DNA from: Rummeliibacillus pycnus_A
Lineage (GTDB): Bacteria; Bacillota; Bacilli; Bacillales_A; Planococcaceae
Assembly (NCBI RefSeq): GCF_044359855.1
Contig: NZ_CP132291.1
Coordinates: forward strand, 3,658,001-3,722,000
Direction: 5' to 3'
Length of the DNA: 64,000 nucleotides
Made by a program: the position numbers and the translations under genes. The notes beneath the pieces are model-generated. The model ran no database searches, was not told where the DNA came from, and worked only from the letters and a program-made list of their open reading frames with translations. Within the stretch, counting starts at the first letter, position 1. Every line of letters begins with the position of its first letter. This document shows, one piece after another, positions 8,947 through 18,239 of the stretch.

Positions 8947-9525
8947 ATGAATATTCCTAATAAAATCACAGTTTCTCGAATTTGTCTAATTCCTATTTTC
9001 GTTATTATGATGGTATTAGATTTTGGATGGGGAGATTTGTCCATATTGGGTGTAACATTACCAATTGAACATTTTATTGGTGCTTTGATTTTTATTATTG
9101 CATCTGTGACAGATTGGATTGATGGTCACTATGCACGTAAATATAACTTAGTAACAAATTTAGGTAAATTTTTAGACCCATTAGCAGATAAATTACTTGT
9201 ATCATCTGCATTTATCTTATTAGTAGCAATGGAAGCTGCACCGGCTTGGGTTGTCATCGTAATCATTAGCCGTGAGTTTGCAGTAACTGGATTACGATTA
9301 ATTTGTGCAGAACAAGGTGAGGTTGTAGCTGCTAATCAACTAGGTAAAATCAAAACATGGACACAAATTGTGGCGATTGCCTCATTATTACTTCATAACA
9401 TTTTCTTTGAAATGTGGGGTATTCCATTTGGGACAATCATGCTTTATATCGCATTATTCTTCACAGTTTGGTCTGGAATAGACTACTTCTGGTTGAACCG
9501 TAAAATTTTATTAGAATCAAAGTAA
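8947..9525 (+). CDS. pgsA: CDP-diacylglycerol--glycerol-3-phosphate 3-phosphatidyltransferase
   Basis: A 192-residue membrane enzyme that makes phosphatidylglycerol phosphate, the committed step to phosphatidylglycerol. The CDP-alcohol phosphotransferase motif D-G-x2-A-R-x8-G-x3-D-x3-D is complete (DGHYAR ... GKFLDPLAD) around residues 56-78. Four to five hydrophobic helices are visible. ATG at 8947 is favoured because gaaaggtg lies upstream; upstream non-ATG starts overlap the rodZ terminator. Gene order rodZ-pgsA-cinA-recA is the usual Bacillales arrangement. Confidence 0.93.
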   Translation: MNIPNKITVSRICLIPIFVIMMVLDFGWGDLSILGVTLPIEHFIGALIFIIASVTDWIDGHYARKYNLVTNLGKFLDPLADKLLVSSAFILLVAMEAAPAWVVIVIISREFAVTGLRLICAEQGEVVAANQLGKIKTWTQIVAIASLLLHNIFFEMWGIPFGTIMLYIALFFTVWSGIDYFWLNRKILLESK

Positions 9526-9543
9526 TATAATGTTATATATTTT

Positions 9544-9632
9544 AGGCTCATTTTGCATGACGAAAAACAATATTTTCGTTTGGCAACCACATTTGTGGCA
9601 TTTGATTTATTCAAATGAATGAGTCTTTTTTT
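9544..9632 (+). ncRNA. Predicted four-way-junction RNA ending in a U-tract (pgsA-cinA gap)
   Basis: A closing stem pairs 9544-9553 with 9617-9626 (AGGCTCAT with ATGAGTCT at its base). Inside are three hairpins: ACGAAAA/TTTTCGT (9560-9566/9573-9579), CCAC/GTGG (9587-9590/9595-9598) and ATTTGA/TCAAAT (9600-9605/9611-9616). Seven T residues follow the closing stem, so the whole can act as a terminator. It lies 24 bases upstream of cinA and occupies most of the gap. No known riboswitch family was recognised. It may be only an elaborate terminator for pgsA. Confidence 0.5.
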
Positions 9633-9656
9633 CTAATTATAAGGGGGATATCATTG

Positions 9657-10913
9657 ATGAATGCTGAAATTATTGCGGTAGGATCTGAATTATTATTAGG
9701 ACAAATCACGAATACCAATGCACGTTTTATCTCCAATCAATTATCGGAGCTTGGTATAAATGTTTACTATCATACAGTTGTTGGGGATAACGTAGGACGT
9801 TTAGAAGAAGCAATTAAAATTGCAGAATCACGTGCAAATCTCATTATTTTTTCCGGGGGTTTAGGACCAACAAAAGATGATTTAACAAAAGAAACAATTG
9901 CGAAATATTTACAAACAGAGCTTGTATATGATGAGTTTGCAATGAAGTCAATTGAAGAATTTTTTGCAAAACAAAATCGTAATATGACTGAAAATAATCG
10001 TAAACAAGCACTAGTATTAAAAGATTGCGATGTGTTAGTTAATAAGCATGGTTTGGCTCCGGGTATGATTTTTGATTATAATAACCGTATTTATATGCTA
10101 CTACCTGGGCCACCAAAAGAAATTGAGCCAATGTTCCAATTTGAAGCAAAACCAAAACTCGCAGCTCGTCTTCATAAAGGCACGAAGATTGTGTCACATG
10201 TGCTTCGTTTTTATGGCATTGGAGAAGCAGAGCTTGAAGTACGTATACAAGATTTACTAGAACATCAATCAAACCCAACAATTGCACCACTTGCCTCAGA
10301 TGGTGAAGTAACATTACGTATAACAGCAAACGCTGAAAATGATGAACAAGCATGGACATTGATCAATCAAACAAAAGAAGAAATTATATCTCGTGTTGGT
10401 GAGTATTTGTATGGAGTTGACGATGATTCATTATCTAGTAAAGTAGCAGAAATACTAATTACTAATAATCTGACAATTGCTGTAGCAGAAAGTTTAACAG
10501 CTGGTCTTTTCCAATCTGAGCTGGCATCAAACCCAGGTATTAGTCAATCTTTACTAGGTGGTATGGTAACTTATACTGAACAAGTTAAAAAAGAGCAACT
10601 AGGTATGCCTGACGAAATATTAGAACAATTTGGTGTAGTGAGTGCTGAGTGTGCTGGAGCAATGGCAAGCCTTGTTAAGGATAAATTTAATTCTGATATT
10701 GGCGTTGGATTAACGGGGGCAGCTGGACCTGAAGCGCATGGTGACAAGCCTGCTGGTACGGTATGGATTGGCATTGCAATTGGTGATGATAAACCCCATA
10801 CGTATCGCTTACAATTATCAGGTGTGCGTAATACAAATCGTCTTCGTGCAGTGAAATTTGCTTTTCACTATTTAATCCAACTTTTATCGGAAAAAGGGTA
10901 TTCTAAAATATAA
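9657..10913 (+). CDS. cinA: Competence/damage-inducible protein CinA
   Basis: A 418-residue two-domain protein. The N-terminal MoCF-like domain carries FSGGLGPTKDDLTKE near residues 62-76. The C-terminal nicotinamide-nucleotide amidase domain carries VAESLTAGLF and GLTGAAGPE. CinA domains hydrolyse pyridine nucleotides (salvage of NMN) and the gene is often co-expressed with recA. ATG at 9657 with aaggggga upstream is the start; an in-frame ATG at 9615 would lie inside the hairpin structure and lacks a ribosome site. recA follows after about 200 bases with its own promoter. Confidence 0.92.
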   Translation: MNAEIIAVGSELLLGQITNTNARFISNQLSELGINVYYHTVVGDNVGRLEEAIKIAESRANLIIFSGGLGPTKDDLTKETIAKYLQTELVYDEFAMKSIEEFFAKQNRNMTENNRKQALVLKDCDVLVNKHGLAPGMIFDYNNRIYMLLPGPPKEIEPMFQFEAKPKLAARLHKGTKIVSHVLRFYGIGEAELEVRIQDLLEHQSNPTIAPLASDGEVTLRITANAENDEQAWTLINQTKEEIISRVGEYLYGVDDDSLSSKVAEILITNNLTIAVAESLTAGLFQSELASNPGISQSLLGGMVTYTEQVKKEQLGMPDEILEQFGVVSAECAGAMASLVKDKFNSDIGVGLTGAAGPEAHGDKPAGTVWIGIAIGDDKPHTYRLQLSGVRNTNRLRAVKFAFHYLIQLLSEKGYSKI

Positions 10914-11016
10914 TTTTTGGAACACGTAAAATTTAATTTTGATTAAAAAAAGCAGCTAAAATATAGATTTCAAATTCTATTAATCTATCGGTATTTAATA
11001 ATATTTAAAAGATTTA

Positions 11017-11067
11017 CGAATAAACGTTCGCTTTTTTCTTGTATTTTTCTCAGAAAAGAAGTATAGT
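11017..11067 (+). promoter_or_regulatory. LexA box and sigma-A promoter of recA
   Basis: CGAATAAACGTTCG at 11017-11030 matches the Bacillus LexA consensus (CGAACrnryGTTCG) with one difference. Just downstream are TTGTAT (11039-11044) and TATAGT (11062-11067), 17 bases apart, a plausible sigma-A promoter. This predicts SOS induction of recA. Confidence 0.75.
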
Positions 11068-11110
11068 AGAGACAGAAATAAAAGAGAACCATTTTAAAGG
11101 AGGAACTAGA

Positions 11111-12157
11111 TTGGACGAACGTAAAGCGGCATTAGATATGGCTCTTAAACAAATTGAAAAGCAATTTGGTAAAGGGTCTGTTATGAAATTAGGAGAACAG
11201 GCAGACCGCAAAGTTTCTACATCTTCAAGCGGCTCTTTAGCACTTGATACAGCACTTGGAGTTGGTGGTTACCCTAGAGGTCGTGTCATTGAAATATATG
11301 GACCAGAAAGTTCTGGTAAAACTACTGTAGCACTACATGCTATCGCAGAAGTACAAGCAAATGGAGGTCAAGCAGCATTTATTGATGCTGAACATGCTCT
11401 CGATCCTGTTTATGCTTCTAAACTTGGCGTTAATATCGACGAATTGTTACTATCTCAACCAGATACTGGTGAACAAGCTTTAGAAATTGCAGAAGCACTT
11501 GTAAGAAGTGGCGCAATTGATATTATTGTTATAGACTCTGTAGCAGCACTCGTACCAAAAGCCGAAATCGAAGGCGAAATGGGCGACTCACATGTAGGTC
11601 TTCAAGCACGCTTAATGTCACAGGCATTACGTAAACTATCTGGTATTATTAATAAGTCTAATACCATTGCAATCTTCATCAACCAAATTCGTGAAAAAAT
11701 TGGCGTTATGTTCGGTAATCCTGAAACAACACCAGGTGGACGTGCACTTAAATTCTATGCATCAGTCCGTTTAGAAGTACGCCGAGCAGAAACGATTAAA
11801 CAAGGTAATGATATGGTCGGTAACCGTACGAAAATTAAGGTTGTGAAAAACAAAGTAGCACCGCCGTTCAAAACAGCAGAAGTTGATATCATGTATGGTG
11901 AAGGGATTTCAAAAGAAGGAGAAATTATCGATATCGGTGTTGAAAAAGATATCGTTCAAAAAAGTGGTTCTTGGTATGCCTATGAAGATGAACGTCTAGG
12001 TCAAGGACGCGAAAATGCAAAACAATTCCTAAAAGAAAACCCTGAAATTAGTGATGAAATTGCTCAAAAAATTCGTGTTGCTTCAGGCATTTCTGCAGAT
12101 GAGTATGATGTACCAGAAGAAAGCGAAGAAAATCCAACACTATTTGAAGAAGAATAG
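11111..12157 (+). CDS. recA: DNA recombination and repair protein RecA
   Basis: A 348-residue recombinase. Walker A is GPESSGKT (residues 64-71), Walker B region IIVIDSVAAL, and the canonical EKQFGKGSVMKLG start of the core is present. It forms ATP-dependent filaments on single-stranded DNA, drives strand exchange and stimulates LexA self-cleavage. The start is TTG at 11111 with a strong aaaggagg eight bases upstream. No intein or interruption is seen; length is normal. The acidic C-terminal tail (EESEENPTLFEEE) is typical. Regulated by the LexA box upstream. Confidence 0.97.
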   Translation: MDERKAALDMALKQIEKQFGKGSVMKLGEQADRKVSTSSSGSLALDTALGVGGYPRGRVIEIYGPESSGKTTVALHAIAEVQANGGQAAFIDAEHALDPVYASKLGVNIDELLLSQPDTGEQALEIAEALVRSGAIDIIVIDSVAALVPKAEIEGEMGDSHVGLQARLMSQALRKLSGIINKSNTIAIFINQIREKIGVMFGNPETTPGGRALKFYASVRLEVRRAETIKQGNDMVGNRTKIKVVKNKVAPPFKTAEVDIMYGEGISKEGEIIDIGVEKDIVQKSGSWYAYEDERLGQGRENAKQFLKENPEISDEIAQKIRVASGISADEYDVPEESEENPTLFEEE

Positions 12158-12169
12158 TTTCGTTCGAAA

Positions 12170-12200
12170 GGCCCCTTCAAGGAATTTTGAAGGGGTCTAT
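12170..12200 (+). terminator. Terminator hairpin after recA
   Basis: GGCCCCTTCAA pairs with TTGAAGGGGTC across GGAATT. The U-tract is weak (tctatt), so termination may be partial. No further gene is seen before the rny ribosome site. Confidence 0.65.
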
Positions 12201-12361
12201 TATGTATATCCAAAAACTGTGAATCCTTGACAGGTCTAGTTATCAACTATACAATTAACTTGTATTATTTCTAAATTGAAATGAAATTTTGGCACTATAT
12301 TGAATTATCAATATAAAGCCGACTGAAACAGAATATGAAAACAGCAAGAGGAGGTGTTCGA

Positions 12362-13918
12362 ATGATGGAAATCATCATCTCCACTGTGCTTGGACTCATC
12401 GTCGGTGCCGTTGTTATCTATTTCGTCATGAAAAAAGTGAACGATTCAAAAGTGACAGGTGCAAAGAATTCTGCAGAACTTATTATTGAAGAAGGTAAAA
12501 GAGAAGCGGAAGCTCTTAAGAAAGAAGCACTACTTGAAGCAAAAGATGAAACTCACAAACTTCGAACTGAAGCAGAAAATGACATCCGTGAACGCCGGTC
12601 TGAGCTTATGAAACAAGAGAACCGGTTATTGCAAAGAGAAGAAAATCTTGATCGCAAGGATGACGCTCTGAATAAGAGAGAATCAGGATTAGAGCGTAAA
12701 GAAGAGGCTCTATCTGAGAGACAACAGCATATTGTACAGATGGAAAGCAAAGTGGAAGAACTTGTTGCCAAACAACAATCCGAAATTGAACGCATTTCAG
12801 CATTAACCCGCGAAGAAGCAAAAGCAATCATTTTAAAACAAGTAGAAAACGAATTATCAACTGATATTGCTGTCATGACCAAAGAAGCTGAAACACGTGC
12901 TAAAGAGGATGCTGACAAAAAGGCACGAGAAGTTTTATCACTTGCCATTCAACGCTTTGCAGCAGACCACGTCGCAGAAACGACTGTATCTGTCGTTAAT
13001 TTACCAAACGATGAGATGAAAGGCCGTATTATTGGACGTGAAGGTCGTAACATCCGAACACTTGAAACGTTAACGGGTATCGATTTAATTATCGACGATA
13101 CTCCAGAAGCAGTGATTTTATCTGGCTTTGATCCAATTCGTCGTGAAACTGCTCGTCTAGCACTAGAAAAGCTAGTGCAAGATGGCCGTATTCACCCAGC
13201 TCGTATTGAAGAAATGGTAGAAAAATCACGTCGTGAAGTGGATGAGCAAATTCGCGAAACAGGTGAGCAAACAACGTTTGAAGTAGGAATTCATAATTTA
13301 CATCCAGATTTAATGAAAATTCTTGGTCGTATGAAATATCGTACAAGCTATGGCCAAAATGTCTTAAAGCACTCTGTAGAAGTAGCTCATTTGGCAGGCT
13401 TACTTGCATCTGAATTGGGAGAAGACGTTATTTTAGCAAAACGAGCAGGCTTACTTCATGATATCGGTAAAGCAATTGACCATGAAGTAGAAGGCAGTCA
13501 TGTTGAAATCGGTGTAGAACTAGCAACTAAATACAATGAGCATCCTGTCGTAATTAACAGTATTGCATCGCATCATGGCGATACAGAACCAACATCTGTA
13601 ATTGCAGTATTAGTGGCAGCTGCTGATGCATTATCTGCAGCAAGACCAGGTGCACGTAGTGAAACTTTAGAAAATTATATTCGTCGCCTTGAAAAACTGG
13701 AAGAAATTTCTGAGTCATATGAAGGCGTAGAAAAATCATTTGCAATTCAAGCAGGCCGTGAAATTCGTATAATTGTACGTCCGGATCAAATTGATGATTT
13801 AGCTTCACATCGATTAGCACGTGATATTCGTAAACAAATTGAGGATGAACTTGATTATCCAGGACATATTAAAGTAACCGTAATTCGTGAAACTCGTGCT
13901 GTTGAATATGCAAAATAG
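12362..13918 (+). CDS. rny: Ribonuclease Y
   Basis: A 518-residue membrane-anchored endoribonuclease that initiates mRNA decay. It has an N-terminal transmembrane helix (IIISTVLGLIVGAVVIYFVM), then a long charged coiled coil (to about residue 200), a KH RNA-binding domain (GRIIGREGRNIRTLE) and an HD domain with the metal ligands in LLHDIGKA. ATG at 12362 has aagaggaggtg upstream; the next codon but one is also ATG. Length and domain order match B. subtilis YmdA/Rny, and it precedes ymdB as there. Essential residues appear intact. Confidence 0.96.
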   Translation: MMEIIISTVLGLIVGAVVIYFVMKKVNDSKVTGAKNSAELIIEEGKREAEALKKEALLEAKDETHKLRTEAENDIRERRSELMKQENRLLQREENLDRKDDALNKRESGLERKEEALSERQQHIVQMESKVEELVAKQQSEIERISALTREEAKAIILKQVENELSTDIAVMTKEAETRAKEDADKKAREVLSLAIQRFAADHVAETTVSVVNLPNDEMKGRIIGREGRNIRTLETLTGIDLIIDDTPEAVILSGFDPIRRETARLALEKLVQDGRIHPARIEEMVEKSRREVDEQIRETGEQTTFEVGIHNLHPDLMKILGRMKYRTSYGQNVLKHSVEVAHLAGLLASELGEDVILAKRAGLLHDIGKAIDHEVEGSHVEIGVELATKYNEHPVVINSIASHHGDTEPTSVIAVLVAAADALSAARPGARSETLENYIRRLEKLEEISESYEGVEKSFAIQAGREIRIIVRPDQIDDLASHRLARDIRKQIEDELDYPGHIKVTVIRETRAVEYAK

Positions 13919-13976
13919 TTTTTATCTATTAAAATGTATTATATAGGGAGTAACCCTCTTAATAATTTAATTGACA

Positions 13977-14013
13977 AAAGGCTTCTTAGAACTTCGGTTG
14001 AGAAGCCTTTTTT
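13977..14013 (+). terminator. Intrinsic terminator between rny and ymdB
   Basis: AAAAGGCTTCT (13977-13987) pairs with AGAAGCCTTTT (14001-14011) and runs into a T-tract. It ends 20 bases before the ymdB start. Confidence 0.85.
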
Positions 14014-14033
14014 AATGGGAATGGGTGTAGAAA

Positions 14034-14831
14034 ATGAAAGTATTATTTATCGGAGATATCGTAGGAGACATAGGGTTAGATGCAGTTGAATCTTATTTAC
14101 CACGATTAAAAAGAAAATATAATGTTGATATTGTCATTGCGAATGGAGAAAATGCAGCTGCTGGTAGAGGTATTACAAAACGTATTTATCAAGATTTACT
14201 CATGATGGGTGTTGATGTGATTACAATGGGAAACCATACATGGGATCAAAAAGAAATCTTTGACTTTATCGATGATGCGGAATACTTAATTCGTCCAGCA
14301 AACTTTTCAGATGAAGCACCAGGCAAAGGAATGGTTGCCGTTACAAAAGGGGGACAAACGATTTCTGTAATAAATTTACATGGTCGTACCTTCTTACCAC
14401 CACATGGTGATCCATTTGCAAAGGCAACAGAACTAGTTGCAGAAGCACAAAAAGTATCTCCACTTGTGTTCGTAGATTTTCATGCAGAAACAACTAGTGA
14501 AAAAATTGCTTTGGGCTGGCATTTAGATGGCAAAGCATCGGCTGTTGTTGGGACACATACACACGTACAAACAGCAGATGCACGTATCTTCCCAGGAGGT
14601 ACGGCATTTATATCAGATGTAGGCATGACAGGACCGTATGATGAAGTACTTGGGATGAAAAAAGAAAGCGTACTTTATCGTTTTAAAACAAATATGCCAG
14701 CTCGTTTTGAAGTACCAAAACAAGGTAGAGAAGTATTTAGTGGCTTTTTTGTAGAGCTAGATGATAAATCAGGTAAAGCGAAAAGCTTTGAAAGAATTTA
14801 TATAAATGCAGATTATCCTTTCGTACCTTAA
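14034..14831 (+). CDS. ymdB: Metallophosphoesterase YmdB (cAMP/2',3'-cyclic nucleotide phosphodiesterase)
   Basis: A 265-residue YmdB-type phosphodiesterase. Metal-binding motifs of the calcineurin-like fold are visible: FIGDIVGDIG (residues 5-14), NGENAAAGRG, MGNHTWD and GTHTHVQTAD. In B. subtilis YmdB hydrolyses cyclic nucleotides and influences the choice between biofilm and motility. Position after rny is conserved. The start ATG has a weak ribosome site (gggtgt), and the preceding terminator suggests a separate or reduced expression level. Confidence 0.92.
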   Translation: MKVLFIGDIVGDIGLDAVESYLPRLKRKYNVDIVIANGENAAAGRGITKRIYQDLLMMGVDVITMGNHTWDQKEIFDFIDDAEYLIRPANFSDEAPGKGMVAVTKGGQTISVINLHGRTFLPPHGDPFAKATELVAEAQKVSPLVFVDFHAETTSEKIALGWHLDGKASAVVGTHTHVQTADARIFPGGTAFISDVGMTGPYDEVLGMKKESVLYRFKTNMPARFEVPKQGREVFSGFFVELDDKSGKAKSFERIYINADYPFVP

Positions 14832-14918
14832 ATTAGTCTATATCCTGCATATCGTGCATACAATGTTCCATGGACAATCAAAATGTCCCTGATTTTTCAA
14901 ACTAAGGGAGGAATAGTT

Positions 14919-15185
14919 GTGGATTCATTGAAAGTATCGTCTCGCTCCAACCCAAATTCTGTAGCAGGTGCATTAGTGGCAGTGATTAGAGAGCAAGGAT
15001 ATGCAGAGATGCAAGCAGTAGGGGCAGGTGCACTTAACCAAGCTGTAAAAGCGATCGCGATTGCGAGAGGTTTTGTAGCGCCGAGTGGTACAGATTTAAC
15101 TTGTTCACCAGCGTTTACAGATATACTAATAGCTGGAGAAGACCGAACAGCTTTAAAATTACTCGTTGAAAAACGAGGAAGATAA
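14919..15185 (+). CDS. spoVS: Stage V sporulation protein S
   Basis: An 88-residue Alba-like protein beginning (V)DSLKVSSRSNPNSVAGALV, close to B. subtilis SpoVS in sequence and length. GTG at 14919 follows aagggagg; this start is preferred over an in-frame upstream start at 14883 because family members begin at this point. SpoVS is needed for normal spore coat assembly and septation; molecular role unclear, probably nucleic-acid binding. Follows ymdB as in other Bacillales. Confidence 0.93.
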   Translation: MDSLKVSSRSNPNSVAGALVAVIREQGYAEMQAVGAGALNQAVKAIAIARGFVAPSGTDLTCSPAFTDILIAGEDRTALKLLVEKRGR

Positions 15186-15380
15186 GAATAAAAGCTTGCG
15201 CCCGCAGCTGGATAAAGTATAAAAGCGAAGGACGCACGTTCAGCTTTAAGTAAGAAAGATAGCCTAAGAACGCCACGATGTGAGGAAGATGTTTTCTGCG
15301 ACAAGGAACCGTAGGAGCGACGACTATAGGGTTCATAGCATATAAATCATCGAGTGGCTTGCGTGTGCAACTAGATAGAT
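15186..15380. repeat. GC-rich intergenic element A (shares a core with elements B and C)
   Basis: About 195 bases between the spoVS stop and its terminator, noticeably more GC-rich than surrounding DNA and without a convincing ORF. On the minus strand it contains CTTAGGCTATCTT (plus-strand 15256-15268), identical to 39254-39266 and two bases different from 20559-20571. The common context is a TGGCG-like tract a few bases before. This looks like a member of a dispersed intergenic repeat family; it would be transcribed as the 3' end of the spoVS message. Confidence 0.45.
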
Positions 15381-15411
15381 AAAAAATACCGGACATATCC
15401 GGTATTTTTTT
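15381..15411 (+). terminator. Intrinsic terminator after spoVS
   Basis: ATACCGGA (15386-15393) and TCCGGTAT (15398-15405) form a perfect stem with loop CATA, flanked by an A-run and a T-run, so it can work on both strands. The 15412-15598 stretch that follows holds no gene I can support, only the korA ribosome site. Confidence 0.9.
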
Positions 15412-15598
15412 ATGTTTTTGAATGAAAATATATATTAAATGAACGCTTTCCACTACAATTTTATAAATAATCTTTTCCGTCAAAGGTCTGATTTTCAGTG
15501 AAATCATCTAATAACAATAGTTTCATACGCATGTTCATGATAAAATTATGAAGGATAAAAAGCTTAGACGTTAATATATATTAAGGAGATGTTGATAA

Positions 15599-17350
15599 AT
15601 GTTACATCAGCTTTCATGGAAAGTCGGTGGGCAACAGGGGGAAGGTATTGAAAGTACCGGAGAAATTTTCTCAACTGCGATGAACCGCTTAGGTTACCAT
15701 TTATATGGATATCGCCATTTCTCTTCCCGTATTAAAGGTGGCCATACGAATAATAAAATTAACGTACGTACGTCAACTGTACATACGATTCCAGATGATT
15801 TAGATATATTGGTTGCATTTGACCAAGAAACAATCGAGGTTAACTATAAAGAATTAACAACTGAAGGAGTAATTTTAGCGGATGCTAAATTTAAACCTGA
15901 AAAACCAGAAGATTGCCAAGCTGAATTATATGTAGTTCCATTTACAGAAATTGCTACTGAACTTGGTACGTCACTTATGAAAAACATGGTTGCAATTGGT
16001 GCAACTGCTGCACTTATGAACCTTAATGATGAAGTATTCCAAAGTGTTGTCAATGAAATCTTCGGCCGTAAAGGTGAAGCTGTTGTACAAAAGAATATGG
16101 AAGCAATCGCTAAAGGTCATGAAATGATGGATGAATTGCTAAAAGATCAAGTTGGTAAATTCGAACTTGAACCCGGAGATGGCAAACATCGTTTATTCAT
16201 GATTGGTAACGAAGCTATGGCACTTGGCGCACTTGCAGCAGGTTCTCGTATAATGAGTGCTTACCCAATTACACCAGCATCAGAAATTATGGAATACTTA
16301 ATTGAAAAATTACCTAAATTTGGTGGTACTGTTATTCAAACAGAAGATGAAATTGCAGCTGCTACAATGGCTATTGGTGCAAGCTACGGTGGTGCACGTG
16401 CATTCACAGCATCAGCAGGTCCTGGCCTTTCACTTATGATGGAAGCACTTGGTCTTGCAGGTATGACAGAAACACCTTTAGTTGTCGTTGATACACAACG
16501 TGGTGGCCCATCTACAGGTCTTCCAACAAAACAAGAACAATCAGATTTAATGGCAATGCTTTATGGAACTCACGGTGAAATTCCAAAAGTAGTCATTGCG
16601 CCATCAACTGGTGAAGAAGCATTCTACGATATGATTCAAGCATTCAATATTGCAGATGAGTTACAATTACCAGTTATCGTACTGTCAGATTTACAATTAT
16701 CACTTGGTAAACAAACTGTTGAACCATTTGACTACTCTAAGATTACAATTAACCGTGGTAAATTAAATATGGATGAACTTCCAGAAATCGAAGATAAACA
16801 ATACTTTAAACGTTATGCAGTAACAGAAGATGGTATTTCTACACGAGTGGTCCCAGGTCAAAAATACGGTATTCACCATGTAACTGGTGTTGAACATAAT
16901 GAAGAAGGAAAGCCTTCTGAAGCAGCAGGAAACCGTAAAACTCAAATGGACAAACGTTTCCGTAAATTACAACATGTACATTTTGATACACCAGTATTTA
17001 CGGATGCACCTAACGAAGAAGCCGATGTATTGCTTGTAGGTTTTGGTTCTACAAAAGGTGCATTAGAAGAAATCCGTCCAATGTTAGATGCAGAAGGCAT
17101 TAAAACAAACCATGCGCATATTCGTTTAATTCACCCATTCCCAGTTGAAGAAATGAAGTCATTAATCGATCATGCGAAAAAAGTGATTGTTGTCGAAAAT
17201 AATGCGACAGGTCAATTAGCTAATATTATGAAATTAAACATGGGTTACCATGATAAAATTGTAAACTTAACAAAATATGACGGTACACCATTCTTACCAA
17301 TGGAATTACTTGACCGTGTAAAGGAGTTGCTAACAGATGGTAACATTTAA
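15599..17350 (+). CDS. korA: 2-oxoacid:ferredoxin oxidoreductase, alpha (gamma-alpha fused) subunit
   Basis: A 583-residue subunit. Residues 1-190 form the gamma domain (VGGQQGEGIESTGEIF) and the remainder the pyruvate/2-oxoglutarate ferredoxin oxidoreductase alpha domain (SAYPITPASEIMEYL; TASAGPGLSLM). With KorB it oxidatively decarboxylates a 2-oxoacid, probably 2-oxoglutarate, to acyl-CoA and reduced ferredoxin. ATG at 15599 has aaggag upstream. Its 3' end overlaps korB by 14 bases. Substrate choice between 2-oxoglutarate and other oxoacids cannot be settled from sequence. Confidence 0.9.
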   Translation: MLHQLSWKVGGQQGEGIESTGEIFSTAMNRLGYHLYGYRHFSSRIKGGHTNNKINVRTSTVHTIPDDLDILVAFDQETIEVNYKELTTEGVILADAKFKPEKPEDCQAELYVVPFTEIATELGTSLMKNMVAIGATAALMNLNDEVFQSVVNEIFGRKGEAVVQKNMEAIAKGHEMMDELLKDQVGKFELEPGDGKHRLFMIGNEAMALGALAAGSRIMSAYPITPASEIMEYLIEKLPKFGGTVIQTEDEIAAATMAIGASYGGARAFTASAGPGLSLMMEALGLAGMTETPLVVVDTQRGGPSTGLPTKQEQSDLMAMLYGTHGEIPKVVIAPSTGEEAFYDMIQAFNIADELQLPVIVLSDLQLSLGKQTVEPFDYSKITINRGKLNMDELPEIEDKQYFKRYAVTEDGISTRVVPGQKYGIHHVTGVEHNEEGKPSEAAGNRKTQMDKRFRKLQHVHFDTPVFTDAPNEEADVLLVGFGSTKGALEEIRPMLDAEGIKTNHAHIRLIHPFPVEEMKSLIDHAKKVIVVENNATGQLANIMKLNMGYHDKIVNLTKYDGTPFLPMELLDRVKELLTDGNI

Positions 17351-18203
17351 GGATTTTCGTAACACTGTAAAACCTAACTGGTGTCCAGGATGTGGTGACT
17401 TTTCAGTGCAAGCTGCCATTCAACGTGCTGCAGCAAACCTTGAAATCGAACCACATGAACTTGCGGTAGTTTCAGGTATTGGTTGTTCAGGTCGTTTATC
17501 AGGTTATATTAACTCATATGGCTTACATGGTATTCATGGACGTGCATTACCAATTGCTCAAGGTTTAAAAATGGCTAACCGTGATTTAAATGTCATCGCT
17601 ACAGGTGGTGACGGAGATGGTTTTGCAATAGGTATGGGTCATACAATCCACTCAATCCGTCGTAATATTGATATCACTTATGTTGTCATGGATAACCAAA
17701 TCTATGGTTTGACAAAAGGCCAAACTTCACCACGCTCTGCTGCTGGTTTTGTTACAAAATCAACACCAGGTGGCGCAATTGAACCATCACTAAAACCGTT
17801 AGAAGTCGCTCTATCTTCAGGTGCTACTTTTGTTGCACAAAGTTTCTCAACAGACTTAAAAGAATTAACAGCGATTATTGAAGCAGGTATGAAACATAAA
17901 GGTTTTTCATTTATCAATGTATTTAGCCCATGTGTGACATACAACAAAGTTAACACATATGATTGGTTCAAAGAACACATTACAAAACTATCAAGTATAG
18001 AAGGGTACGATTCAACTAATCGTGCTGAAGCGATGAAAACTGTAATGGAACATGAAGGTCTAGTAACAGGCATTATCTATCAAAACGACGCTGAACCTTC
18101 ATATCAAGAAAAAATTATTGGCTACAATGAAGAACCACTTAACAAAGCAGACATTATGATCAAAGAAGAAGAATTAAATGAACTGATGAAAGAGTTTATA
18201 TAA
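17337..18203 (+). CDS. korB: 2-oxoacid:ferredoxin oxidoreductase, beta subunit
   Basis: A 288-residue thiamine-diphosphate-binding subunit. The TPP motif is GDGDGFAIGMGH, and cysteines in WCPGCGD, SGIGCSGR and FSPCVTYN are placed to ligate the single [4Fe-4S] cluster of this family. It partners with KorA, whose gene it overlaps by 14 bases. ATG at 17337 is preceded by aaggag within korA. A strong terminator follows 36 bases after the stop, closing the operon. Confidence 0.92.
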   Translation: MVTFKDFRNTVKPNWCPGCGDFSVQAAIQRAAANLEIEPHELAVVSGIGCSGRLSGYINSYGLHGIHGRALPIAQGLKMANRDLNVIATGGDGDGFAIGMGHTIHSIRRNIDITYVVMDNQIYGLTKGQTSPRSAAGFVTKSTPGGAIEPSLKPLEVALSSGATFVAQSFSTDLKELTAIIEAGMKHKGFSFINVFSPCVTYNKVNTYDWFKEHITKLSSIEGYDSTNRAEAMKTVMEHEGLVTGIIYQNDAEPSYQEKIIGYNEEPLNKADIMIKEEELNELMKEFI

Positions 18204-18239
18204 TTTCAAGTTCTTTTAAATTTACTCTTTATAAAGGTA

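Noticed and set aside
9615..9656. Earlier in-frame start of cinA
   Set aside because: Lies within the predicted hairpin and U-tract and has no ribosome site.
11039..11110. Earlier in-frame start of recA
   Set aside because: Overlaps the promoter; TTG at 11111 has a strong ribosome site and gives normal length.
12553..12948. 131-codon frame on the minus strand inside rny
   Set aside because: It is the complement of the rny coiled coil, with biased composition; no ribosome site and no family resemblance.
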